DNA of 64,000 bases. It comes from CAYVXE01 sp964455375. GTDB taxonomy: Bacteria > Zhuqueibacterota > Zhuqueibacteria > Oceanimicrobiales > Oceanimicrobiaceae. The stretch spans positions 1-64,000 of the forward strand of contig CAYVXE010000009.1 of the NCBI GenBank assembly GCA_964455375.1, written 5' to 3'. The notes under the pieces are model-generated. The model searched no databases. It saw only the letters and a list, made by a program, of their open reading frames with translations, and had not been told where the DNA came from. Below are positions 9,820-17,588 of this stretch, one piece after another; the first letter of the stretch is position 1; each line of letters starts with the position of its first letter. The position numbers and the translations under genes are program-made.

Positions 9820-10923
9820 CTAAGCCGCAATTGCTGTTTCACTCTGTTTGTCAAAGAAATGCGCTTTCTTCATATTCATGACCAATTGTATTTGCTCCCC
9901 GTCCGATATTTGGATATCACCGCTCAACCTGGCAATCAGAGAATGACGACCGGTTGTGGCATAGAGAAAGCTCTCATTTCCCATGGGTTCCACAACTTCT
10001 ACCGCTAAAGACGTCTCAGATTTTTCAGTTAAATTACCGGCGGACATTGTTTCATGAATATCTTCCGGCCGGATGCCAAAGACGATTTCCTTGTCGACGT
10101 AGGAGGCCAGCGCATCTTCCTGCCGTTTAGGAATTTTAACTTTGATGTTGCCTTCATCGAACCAGAGCCCGCCGTTTTTTATGATCTTTCCATCGATCAG
10201 GTTCATCGCCGGACTACCGATAAAACCGGCAACGAATTTATTTTTTGGCTGCTTGTACAAGTCTAAAGGCTTCGCAATTTGCTGAATGATTCCATCTTTC
10301 ATGACCACAATGCGCTCTCCCATCGTCATCGCTTCCACTTGGTCATGGGTTACGTAAATCATTGTCGCCTGCAGGCGATTGTGCAATTTCGAAATTTCCG
10401 TGCGCATCTGTACACGTAATTTTGCATCCAAATTGGATAACGGTTCATCAAATAAAAACACCTGGGGGTTCCGAACAATTGCCCGGCCAACTGCAACCCG
10501 CTGTCTTTGCCCGCCGGATAGGGCTTTCGGTTTGCGATCTAACAAGTCGGACATATCCAGTATTTCTGCAGCATTTTGCACCCGCTTCTTGATTTCGGCT
10601 TTGGTAACCTTCCTGAGTTTCAAACCAAATGCCATATTATCGTAAACCGTCATGTGCGGATAGAGAGCATAATTTTGGAACACCATAGAAATGTTACGGT
10701 CTTTGGGTGGTACATCATTCACCTGTCGATCACCAATGAACAGCTCGCCTTTGCTGATACTTTCGAGACCGGCAATCATGCGCAACGTCGTCGTTTTCCC
10801 GCAACCGGAGGGTCCTACTAAAACAACAAATTCTTTATCCTCAATTTCGATGTTAAAATCATTGACGACGGCGTCTTTGCCGTTGAAATATTTGTAAACA
10901 TGCTTAAGCGTCACTTGTGCCAT
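9820..10923 (-). CDS. ugpC: ABC transporter ATP-binding protein of the sugar importer type (UgpC/MalK/MsmX family)
   Basis: This 367-aa ATPase has Walker A GPSGCGKTT, the Q-loop region VFQNYALYPHMTV, signature LSGGQRQR, Walker B VFLFDEPLSNLDAKLR, the switch His in YVTHDQVEAM, and a C-terminal TOBE/OB region of about 120 residues typical of ATPases that energise carbohydrate importers. No permease or binding-protein gene is adjacent. Shared MsmX-type ATPases often stand alone and serve several importers, so it may power uptake of the oligosaccharides released by the mannoside locus next to it; that is inference. It is transcribed toward the mannosidase gene. A GTCATTTTA-type AT-rich region lies upstream. 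Confidence 0.93.
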   Translation of the reverse strand: MAQVTLKHVYKYFNGKDAVVNDFNIEIEDKEFVVLVGPSGCGKTTTLRMIAGLESISKGELFIGDRQVNDVPPKDRNISMVFQNYALYPHMTVYDNMAFGLKLRKVTKAEIKKRVQNAAEILDMSDLLDRKPKALSGGQRQRVAVGRAIVRNPQVFLFDEPLSNLDAKLRVQMRTEISKLHNRLQATMIYVTHDQVEAMTMGERIVVMKDGIIQQIAKPLDLYKQPKNKFVAGFIGSPAMNLIDGKIIKNGGLWFDEGNIKVKIPKRQEDALASYVDKEIVFGIRPEDIHETMSAGNLTEKSETSLAVEVVEPMGNESFLYATTGRHSLIARLSGDIQISDGEQIQLVMNMKKAHFFDKQSETAIAA

Positions 10924-11042
10924 TTTAATGACCTTTTTGCTTCATTTTTAAAAAGAGATGTCAAAGGTAATTTGATAGTTTAAATGTAATAAAATTAATA
11001 TTTTTTGTCAACATTAGAAATGTCTTTTTTTGTGGTTTTATT

Positions 11043-12932
11043 TCATTGTTTCCAAACCGGCAGCACACATTCAACACTCACATTTTCCAGTGCAGATTGA
11101 AACTCAGCATAAATGCGTTTGATGTTTTTTGAGTCGGGAGAGTGGCAGGTCAGGCAAGCACCCACCTGCAAGATTCTTTGCTGTTCTTCCACGGAAAAAG
11201 GACGGGCACCGATGCGGGTTGATGAGGGACCGGTGCGTTCCTGCATGAAACCCGTCCAGGCATCGAAGGGCAGGTTGTCTGAAGGATGCGTTCCGTAGGT
11301 GGGGGCAAAAGACCAGCGTCCTTTACCGGAGGTTGTTTTTTCGTAAACCAGTTTTCCCCGGCCAAATCCCAATGCCAGTGGATCGCTGTGACACGAGTGG
11401 CAATCACGGCCTTTGGTAACCGTCGTGTGTGCGGCTGTGGGGGCATACAGTCGGCGAAAAATTTGATAGGTTTCGCCTGGTTGTGTGTCAGCGGCCTTTT
11501 CCGTGTTGATGGTCAAGATCATTCCCGGAATAAAGGTGTCGATGATTTCATCGCTGTTTGATTGCCGGATTCCCAGCACCGGCGGGTCTGCAAACATTTC
11601 CCCGCTGTATTCAACCCAGCGTCCTTTTGTTTTCTTATCTGTCAGGTGGTCGAAGGCTTTTTGCTGTGCATCAAATTCTGTGTGGCAACTGATGCATTGC
11701 GGCGCCCAGGCCGTATGGCAGCTCTGGCAGCTCAGTCGTTCATGACCTTTGATGCGGGTTGTGCAAATTGGTAGTGGTGATTTTGCGATGTGGGTTTGAC
11801 CACTGTTTTTCTCTTTGACAATCACGCTTCCGGTTTTGTCCATTTGGACATTCAGTAGCGGGTGATGCGTCTTTTTAGTCAGGATGGACGTCCCATTTTG
11901 GGGTGGCCATTTACGTTGCTGTAAAATTTTTCCGTCAATTTCATTTAGAGTTTCCATGCCAACTGTTTGGGGTGGCGCCAGTCTGTGGCAATCTTCGCAA
12001 GAAATTTCCACCTGCTCTTCCTGATGATTGTGTGCCTGTCCATCGCCCATGGTTTCACGCCAGGTGTGGCAGTCGATACACGCCATGCCTTTTTGGAAAT
12101 GGACATCTGCTGTTTCCTTTCTGAAAACCCTTCCATCTTGCAACTGGCGGTAATTGTCGGAGTCGGGTTTTTGCTGTGGTGTCAGGTCGGTTTCATGCCA
12201 GCCTTCGTAATTTGTGGAGATGCGTCCGGACCGACTGTGACAGCCAAAGCAGTGGTCATCGGTCACCTGAATTGTGAGTGCCGGGTGTGTTGTAGGCAGG
12301 TCGCCACTTTGGTTGTAGGCGGCGAGATCCTCTTTCGCTTTGGAGCTGTAGTGAAGATGACAAGCCGTGCAACCGCCGCCTCGGGAAAGTTCATCTATCG
12401 GTTCAGGCAAATCTTTGACTTTACTTAAGTGGCAGGATGCACATAATTTCCGTAAATGATCATCGGCAGGCGAGTGACGTAATTCTGAAAGGTGACCTGA
12501 AGCGTTGGGTGAGTCTGCCTCACCAAAGACAAAACGATCGACGGTGACTAAGCCCCGGCCGGTGGCCATCAACGACGTTTGAATATTCGTTGCAAGTTGC
12601 GGGTGACAATCGCTTGTACCGCACGTTCTCCTGGCTACATCCAAATTACCGGGGATGAGCACCACACCTTTGTGGGCAACATCTTTATCAAGGTTAAAGG
12701 GATTACCCAAATGGCAGGCAGCGCAACCGATTGCCTCCGGACTGTGCGCCGGGGAGAAACCGGCCATCGCTTGGTGGCAGGTCAGACAACCTTCACGGTG
12801 CCCCAGAACTTCGGGAATCTCCGGAATTTTACCGCTTTGCTTCGTGGTAATTACCCAGAAAGCAGAGAGGACGATGGCAGCCACCCCCAGTGCAATGGGT
12901 AGACTACCTTTAATGTTGGTGCCTTTTTTCAT
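11043..12932 (-). CDS. Multihaem c-type cytochrome (up to 12 haems) of a Rieske/cytochrome b complex
   Basis: This 629-aa protein is anchored or exported by an N-terminal hydrophobic helix (about residues 9-30). It carries eleven CXXCH sites (starting at residues 49, 70, 164, 188, 228, 285, 312, 402, 413, 511 and 593) plus one longer CX4CH site at 104-110, so it may bind up to 12 haems on the periplasmic side. A haem with four residues between the cysteines is unusual and may need a special lyase or may be unoccupied. It is the last gene of a minus-strand set after Rieske and cytochrome b genes, 27 bases downstream of the latter, so it likely takes the place of cytochrome c1 or passes electrons onward from the quinol-oxidising core. 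The acceptor is unknown. Confidence 0.88.
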   Translation of the reverse strand: MKKGTNIKGSLPIALGVAAIVLSAFWVITTKQSGKIPEIPEVLGHREGCLTCHQAMAGFSPAHSPEAIGCAACHLGNPFNLDKDVAHKGVVLIPGNLDVARRTCGTSDCHPQLATNIQTSLMATGRGLVTVDRFVFGEADSPNASGHLSELRHSPADDHLRKLCASCHLSKVKDLPEPIDELSRGGGCTACHLHYSSKAKEDLAAYNQSGDLPTTHPALTIQVTDDHCFGCHSRSGRISTNYEGWHETDLTPQQKPDSDNYRQLQDGRVFRKETADVHFQKGMACIDCHTWRETMGDGQAHNHQEEQVEISCEDCHRLAPPQTVGMETLNEIDGKILQQRKWPPQNGTSILTKKTHHPLLNVQMDKTGSVIVKEKNSGQTHIAKSPLPICTTRIKGHERLSCQSCHTAWAPQCISCHTEFDAQQKAFDHLTDKKTKGRWVEYSGEMFADPPVLGIRQSNSDEIIDTFIPGMILTINTEKAADTQPGETYQIFRRLYAPTAAHTTVTKGRDCHSCHSDPLALGFGRGKLVYEKTTSGKGRWSFAPTYGTHPSDNLPFDAWTGFMQERTGPSSTRIGARPFSVEEQQRILQVGACLTCHSPDSKNIKRIYAEFQSALENVSVECVLPVWKQ

Positions 12933-12959
12933 TCGTGCTCGTTCATTCTGGCTTACGGC

Positions 12960-13865
12960 TTACGGTATTATAAAATCCCAATTAGGGCCGCGGAACAACC
13001 ATCCGACCACGGTCAGAATCATGTAAATCAGCAACAGGGAAAAGAAACCGCTTTTGAGTCGGTTTGCTGTTTTTGCCGATACTTTGGGAAGTAAATAAAA
13101 TATTGCTAACAGACCTACGGTTATGATTGGAATCCAAACCGGCTGCGTTGCCCAATGCAGTGTTTCCTGCAAGCCCCAAAAATACCATGGGCCTTTAATA
13201 ACCGGGTTCAAACCATCATGCAAGGACGGCATAGCTGTGAAACTAAGTATTATGGAAACGGAGAACAGATAGATGACGGAGCGCCAGTTCGGCCAAATCC
13301 GTCCTGCGTGTTCAATGGTAACCAAAAGAATGAGGATCGTTGTTGTCGCCAGGTGGTGGAGGTAGATGACTTGAAAGTCGCCCGTTGCCCCAATGATGGC
13401 AAATTTTAATGCATCACCCAGTATCGGCAGCGTTTTTAACAGGCCGCCTAATATCCGACCGGCCAGTAGACTTTCGCTGTCACCTTTCAAAAGAAATCCG
13501 GAAAGCATCACAAAAAAAATAAACGGAATGGATACGACCACACGCAACCAAACACCGCTACTTAGTTTACGTTCGGTTTTTAATGCCAGATGCTCGATTG
13601 TGTGCAAAACGATGAAAATTAAAAATAACTGTGCACTCCAGTAATGGATGTTACGAAAAAAGACGGCGCCGGTGTTTGTTAGCAGGATCATTTGCAAAGA
13701 GGTGTAGGGTGAATGAACATCGTAAGCCAACGACAGGGCGATTCCGGAAAAAAGTGCAATAAAAAAAGCGGCCAGAGACAGCAAACCCACAGTTGGAAAA
13801 AAACTGTTCCACTGTTTAAAAAAGCCATTGATGAGAGACCGGCGGTTTTCAGGAAGTGCGTTCAA
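12960..13865 (-). CDS. Cytochrome b (b6-type) subunit of a quinol:cytochrome c oxidoreductase
   Basis: This 301-aa polytopic protein has the two haem-b His pairs of cytochrome b6: H74 and H88 in helix B (within RNIHYWSAQLFLIFIVLH) and H171 and H186 in helix D. The 15-residue spacing in helix D matches b6 rather than mitochondrial cytochrome b. After helix D it carries a short subunit-IV-like part with GPWYFWGLQETLHW in place of the PEWY-type Qo motif, and two or three more helices. At 301 aa it is shorter than full cytochrome b (about 400 aa) but longer than b6 alone (about 215). Its start overlaps the end of the Rieske gene by 17 bases, which supports one complex. Confidence 0.92.
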   Translation of the reverse strand: MNALPENRRSLINGFFKQWNSFFPTVGLLSLAAFFIALFSGIALSLAYDVHSPYTSLQMILLTNTGAVFFRNIHYWSAQLFLIFIVLHTIEHLALKTERKLSSGVWLRVVVSIPFIFFVMLSGFLLKGDSESLLAGRILGGLLKTLPILGDALKFAIIGATGDFQVIYLHHLATTTILILLVTIEHAGRIWPNWRSVIYLFSVSIILSFTAMPSLHDGLNPVIKGPWYFWGLQETLHWATQPVWIPIITVGLLAIFYLLPKVSAKTANRLKSGFFSLLLIYMILTVVGWLFRGPNWDFIIP

Positions 13866-14262
13866 TAATTAGCTTCCTCTTGTCTGTATTAATTTGAAAT
13901 TTCAATGGCACTAAATTTTTCGTGGCAGGTCCCCTGAGTATTTTCCCCTCGAAGGAATAGCGTGAGCCGTGACAGGGACAAACGAGCATGTTGTCTTCCT
14001 TGTGCGTCACCAGGCATCCGAGATGTGTGCATTTAGCAGAAAAGACATGATAACCGTCACTGTTGCGAAAAACGATGGCCTGACCATGAAATGATATGCC
14101 CATGGGCTGATCCAGGGGAATTTCCAACGGTTTTTGCAAGGTGTGTAAATATGTGCGACGGGATTTTATCAGCGATACAAAAAAATGGGCTGGCGATACG
14201 AAAAGTACAGATGCAAGGACTTTTAATATTCTGCGGCGGGAAAAATATTTAACTGTCCACAT
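13849..14262 (-). CDS. Rieske [2Fe-2S] protein of the cytochrome b complex
   Basis: This 137-aa protein holds both cluster-binding boxes, CTHLGC (C78, H80, C83) and CPCHGS (C95, H98), with the disulfide cysteines C83 and C97 of high-potential Rieske proteins. An N-terminal helix follows the RRR motif (SRRRILKVLASVLF), which resembles a twin-arginine signal-anchor, so the cluster domain should face the periplasm. It is the first gene of the minus-strand set Rieske, cytochrome b, multihaem cytochrome c. It would take electrons from quinol at the Qo site and pass them to the multihaem cytochrome. Confidence 0.93.
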   Translation of the reverse strand: MWTVKYFSRRRILKVLASVLFVSPAHFFVSLIKSRRTYLHTLQKPLEIPLDQPMGISFHGQAIVFRNSDGYHVFSAKCTHLGCLVTHKEDNMLVCPCHGSRYSFEGKILRGPATKNLVPLKFQINTDKRKLIIERTS

Positions 14263-14591
14263 AGAATTGGTTTGGTGTAAACACGTTGGGTTGGGCTTTG
14301 AAGTCCGGTATTGTATTCAATCAGTTGCATTTAAATTTACAGGCTCGTGCGTATAATACAAAATCGTTTAACTTTTTGCAAGGGCTAATTTTATGGAATG
14401 TACCAAAGAGAAAAAGCTTAAAAATACGACAATATCGGGGTAGAAAATTCCCAATTCCATACAAAAAATGTTTGTGTAAAATGGTTTCACAGAAATAGCA
14501 TCGCATATTTTTTTCTTTTACTGGTCTTACAAAATGAACATTTCGGTTCATTGTGTACCTGTATGTTCATTAATGGTGGCTAAGTGTAAAT

Positions 14592-14620
14592 TTTACGAAA
14601 CTATATAAGTTATATTATAT
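14592..14620 (+). promoter_or_regulatory. Possible sigma-70-type promoter of the WXXGXW gene; rest of 14263-14724 shows nothing else
   Basis: TTTACG and TTATAT are separated by 17 bases, about 105 bases before the start of the small secreted protein gene. The whole 462-base spacer between the divergent Rieske and WXXGXW genes is AT-rich and must hold promoters for both strands. I see no RNA gene or repeat in it. AAGGAG at 14711-14716 is a clear ribosome-binding site for the downstream gene. Confidence 0.4.
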
Positions 14621-14724
14621 TAAGAATTTACGGAGAATATAAAGTTTGGTACGACCATTGCTAATAGTCGTGGTAGAATTGAAAATGGAAAAAATATTCA
14701 TCTTGTAACCAAGGAGAAAAAATC

Positions 14725-15039
14725 ATGAAACAACTCATTAAGTATTCTTTGCTTATCGCGATTTTAGGGGTATTTTCTCTGCCTGCACGTAGCGATGCAG
14801 GGGTGCGAGTTGCGGTTAGAATTGGGCCGCCTGTGAGAACCGTGCGGGTCTTAAGACCCCGGCGTCCATATTATGGAGCTGTGTGGGTGAACGGACACTA
14901 TGTTTACAGACATGGTCATTATGTTTACGTAAAAGGAGTTTGGATCAAACAGAGGCCACATTACGTGTATGTCCAACCGCATTGGAGAAAGTCCCGTCAT
15001 GGTTATTATTTTGTCCCCGGTCATTGGAGAAGAGTTTAA
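14725..15039 (+). CDS. Small secreted His/Tyr-rich protein with WXXGXW-type repeats
   Basis: This 104-aa protein has a signal peptide (MKQLIKYSLLIAILGVFSLP, cleavage near SDA) and a mature part dominated by aromatic and histidine repeats: VNGHYVYRHGHYVYVKGVW, then HYVYVQPHWRKSRHGYYFVPGHW. This matches the short WXXGXW/YXWXXGHW repeat proteins that are common in Gram-negative envelopes and have no settled function. The protein is very basic. It has its own ribosome-binding site (AAGGAG) and is followed by a strong terminator, so it is a single-gene unit. Metal binding through the histidines is possible but not shown. Confidence 0.8.
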   Translation: MKQLIKYSLLIAILGVFSLPARSDAGVRVAVRIGPPVRTVRVLRPRRPYYGAVWVNGHYVYRHGHYVYVKGVWIKQRPHYVYVQPHWRKSRHGYYFVPGHWRRV

Positions 15040-15068
15040 GAACGTTGCCTCATGTGTTCCTCCTTTAC

Positions 15069-15101
15069 AAAGCTCCTTTTCTTCGGAAATGGAGCTTTTT
15101 T
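15069..15101 (+). terminator. Rho-independent terminator after the WXXGXW gene
   Basis: AAAGCTCC (15069-15076) and GGAGCTTT (15091-15098) form an 8-bp stem with a 14-base loop, followed by a run of T. It begins 30 bases after the stop codon. Confidence 0.85.
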
Positions 15102-15188
15102 GTTGAACGTCACTTGTGTGCGTACGCATTTTCAGGAAACTGTCTCTATTTACACTGGTAATGAAAAACGATTAAATTAAGTAGCTTG

Positions 15189-15284
15189 TGACCGAAAACC
15201 CCTTTTCTGCCATGTCCTTACGACCCGGCGCAGCCGCCGGATTTGGAATGACATCTTTTGTGAAAAATATCATGTTTTCGGTCA
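15189..15284. repeat. MITE-like element with 11-bp terminal inverted repeats (copy A)
   Basis: TGACCGAAAAC (15189-15199) and its perfect reverse complement GTTTTCGGTCA (15274-15284) bound a 96-bp element with an inner GC-rich palindromic part (CCGGCGCAGCCGCCGG). Its reverse complement closely resembles the sequence at 46419-46530. The rest of the 383-base spacer 15040-15422 holds a terminator and, presumably, the promoter of the nucleotidyltransferase gene. Confidence 0.75.
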
Positions 15285-15422
15285 ATCACGATGTAACTGG
15301 CTTGCAAAGCATAAATTATTTATGTAGTTTATTCAGAACAGATGAATTGTTTGATAAAGTTTGTTTTTTGTGAGTCCGATTAAATAGACTGTTTTACTTA
15401 ACAAAACGACAAGGAATGTGAG

Positions 15423-16154
15423 ATGAAAGGCGTCATTTTAGCAGGAGGATTAGGAAGTCGTCTGAACCCGTTGACCAAGATCACCAACAAGCACCTTCTT
15501 CCCATTTATGATAAACCGATGATCTATTATCCGTTGAACACGCTCGTAGAAGCCGGGATCAAAGAAATTCTGATCGTCACGGGTGGCAATCATGCCGGCG
15601 ATTTTCTAAAGTTGTTAGGAAACGGTAAAGAGTTTGGCCTTAAGCACTTAAATTATACCTACCAGGAAGGCGAAGGGGGGATTGCAGAGGCCTTGCAGCT
15701 TGCAGAGTTCTTTGCCGATGGCGGTCCGGTGGTGGTCATTCTTGGTGACAACATCGTCGAAAAAAGTATCAGGAAGGCCGTTCAGAAATTTAAGCACCAG
15801 GGAGAAGGCGCCAAAATTTTACTTAAAGAAGTGGAAGATCCGTGGCGGTTTGGCGTTGCGAAACTGGATGGTGAAAATGTCGTAAATATTGTGGAAAAAC
15901 CAAAGGAACCCAAATCGAATCTTGTTGTTACCGGGATTTATATGTATGATTTTAAGGTGTTTGAATATGCAAAAACTCTAAAACCATCGCATCGTGGGGA
16001 GCTTGAAATTACCGACGTAAATAATATGTATATTCAAGAAGGCAATTTGACGTATGAGATTTTAGATGGGTGGTGGACTGACGCGGGAACGTTTGAGTCC
16101 TTGTACCGGGCAAGCTCTTTAGTGGCATCACGGTGTCAGAAGAACGCAGGGTAA
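15423..16154 (+). CDS. rfbA: Sugar nucleotidyltransferase of the glucose-1-phosphate thymidylyltransferase type, short form
   Basis: This 243-aa protein has the nucleotidyltransferase signature GVILAGGLGSRLNPLTKITNKHLLPIYDKPMI (read as shorter motifs: AGGLGSRL, then KHLLPIYDKPM), the metal site LGDNI, the VEKPKEP segment and ELEITDVNNMYI. It would make dTDP-glucose from dTTP and glucose 1-phosphate, the first step toward dTDP-rhamnose and other deoxysugars of the envelope. It is about 50 residues shorter than the enterobacterial enzyme and lacks the C-terminal helical part used in tetramer allostery, as in many short homologues. It stands alone with a terminator behind it; the other rfb genes are not in the window. 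The nucleotide specificity is inferred from the family. Confidence 0.88.
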   Translation: MKGVILAGGLGSRLNPLTKITNKHLLPIYDKPMIYYPLNTLVEAGIKEILIVTGGNHAGDFLKLLGNGKEFGLKHLNYTYQEGEGGIAEALQLAEFFADGGPVVVILGDNIVEKSIRKAVQKFKHQGEGAKILLKEVEDPWRFGVAKLDGENVVNIVEKPKEPKSNLVVTGIYMYDFKVFEYAKTLKPSHRGELEITDVNNMYIQEGNLTYEILDGWWTDAGTFESLYRASSLVASRCQKNAG

Positions 16155-16178
16155 ATAAGATTTTTATCATGAAACGAG

Positions 16179-16210
16179 AGCCCTCACAAATATCAGAGGG
16201 CTTTTTTTAT
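16179..16210 (+). terminator. Rho-independent terminator after rfbA
   Basis: AGCCCTC (16179-16185) pairs with GAGGGCT (16196-16202) around a 10-base loop, followed by seven T. Confidence 0.88.
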
Positions 16211-16417
16211 TTTGTTCTTTACTCAGGATGCATATTTTAGTCAAAATAATTTTTCATCGCAGGAACCGCTGATGACTGGAAAGCGGATTAAACCGTTAAG
16301 AAAGGGTTTCTACGGATTTGTTTTTGTGAAAATGAAAACAATATTTAAGCTATGCACCCAGTCTCAATCCTGCGTCAGATTTAAACACGGCCTGTAAAAA
16401 TTACCGAAATTGGTGTG

Positions 16418-17431
16418 CTATTTTGGGGGGTTATTAATCAATTTTTCTGCAATCTGAATGGCGTTGAGAGCGGCGCCTTTTTTTAAATTATCTGCAACAA
16501 TCCACACGTTCAGACCATATTTTACCGACGGGTCTTTGCGAATTCTTCCCACGTAAACCTCGTCTTTACCGGAAATTTCCGCCGGAGTAGGGTAAACGTT
16601 GTTTCCGGGTTCGTCCATCACTACCACACCCGGCGCGGCACGTAATATGTTTACAGCCTCTTCCGTTTGCAAAGCGTTATGGAATTCCAGGTTTACACTT
16701 AAGCTGTGTGCATTTCTCACCGGTACCCGGACGCAGGTAGCTGTTACGGGTAAATCAGGTTCCTGCAGAATTTTCCGTGTTTCATTAACCATTTTCATTT
16801 CTTCACCAGTGTAGCCCGAAGCAAGAAACGTATCGATTTGCGGGATGAGATTAAAAGCAATTTGATGTGGGTACACCTCTGGTTTTATCTCTTTATCCTC
16901 AAAAATAGTTTTGCTTTGCATGTCTAATTCAGCGACTGCATCTTTCCCGGTGCCTGAGACCGCCTGGTAGGTCGAAACGACCACTCGTTTCAGCCGCGCT
17001 TTTAGGTGCAGGGGATTGATTGCCGCCACCATTTGAATGGTTGAGCAGTTTGGGTTGGCAATTATTCGATTCGCTGCTGAAATATCCTCGAAATTTATTT
17101 CCGGTACGACCAATGGCACATTGTCATCCATCCTGAACGCATTGCTGTTGTCGATAACGGTGCATCCTGATTCCGCAGCGATGGGGGCGAATTTTTTGCT
17201 GATCGCCGTGCCAGCAGAGAAAAAAGCGAAATCAATCCCTTGAAAGGAATCTTCTGACAGGGTTTCGACAGTGATTTTTTGACCTTTGAATGGCATGTTT
17301 CGCCCTGCCGATTGTTCGGACGCTAACAGTCGAAGCGTTTTGACTGGAAATTGTCTTTTTACAAAGAAGTCGATAAAGGCCTGACCTACCAGGCCGGTTG
17401 CACCAACGACTGCGACGTTTAATTGTTTCAT
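16418..17431 (-). CDS. asd: Aspartate-semialdehyde dehydrogenase
   Basis: This 337-aa enzyme converts aspartyl phosphate to aspartate semialdehyde with NADPH, the branch point to lysine, diaminopimelate, methionine and threonine. It has the dinucleotide motif GATGLVGQAF at the N-terminus, the active-site cysteine C129 in NPNCSTIQ, the substrate segment around QAVSGTGKDAV, and the conserved CVRVPV and HS residues near the C-terminal half. The length matches the family. It is a single gene on the minus strand, with no recognisable lysine riboswitch in the short upstream region shared with the divergent histidine kinase gene. The region between it and rfbA (16211-16417) shows nothing more. Confidence 0.96.
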   Translation of the reverse strand: MKQLNVAVVGATGLVGQAFIDFFVKRQFPVKTLRLLASEQSAGRNMPFKGQKITVETLSEDSFQGIDFAFFSAGTAISKKFAPIAAESGCTVIDNSNAFRMDDNVPLVVPEINFEDISAANRIIANPNCSTIQMVAAINPLHLKARLKRVVVSTYQAVSGTGKDAVAELDMQSKTIFEDKEIKPEVYPHQIAFNLIPQIDTFLASGYTGEEMKMVNETRKILQEPDLPVTATCVRVPVRNAHSLSVNLEFHNALQTEEAVNILRAAPGVVVMDEPGNNVYPTPAEISGKDEVYVGRIRKDPSVKYGLNVWIVADNLKKGAALNAIQIAEKLINNPPK

Positions 17432-17588
17432 GAAAGTTCCTTGCGAAAAGTCAAAATTCCAACATTTAACATAAGCATAACAGCATTAAAATAAAAGAAT
17501 TTTTATTCGTCGTCAAACATCAATTTTTAGTTCAATGTCTCCGATAAATATAGAATCAGGGTTGAACGAATAATATGGATCATATCTC

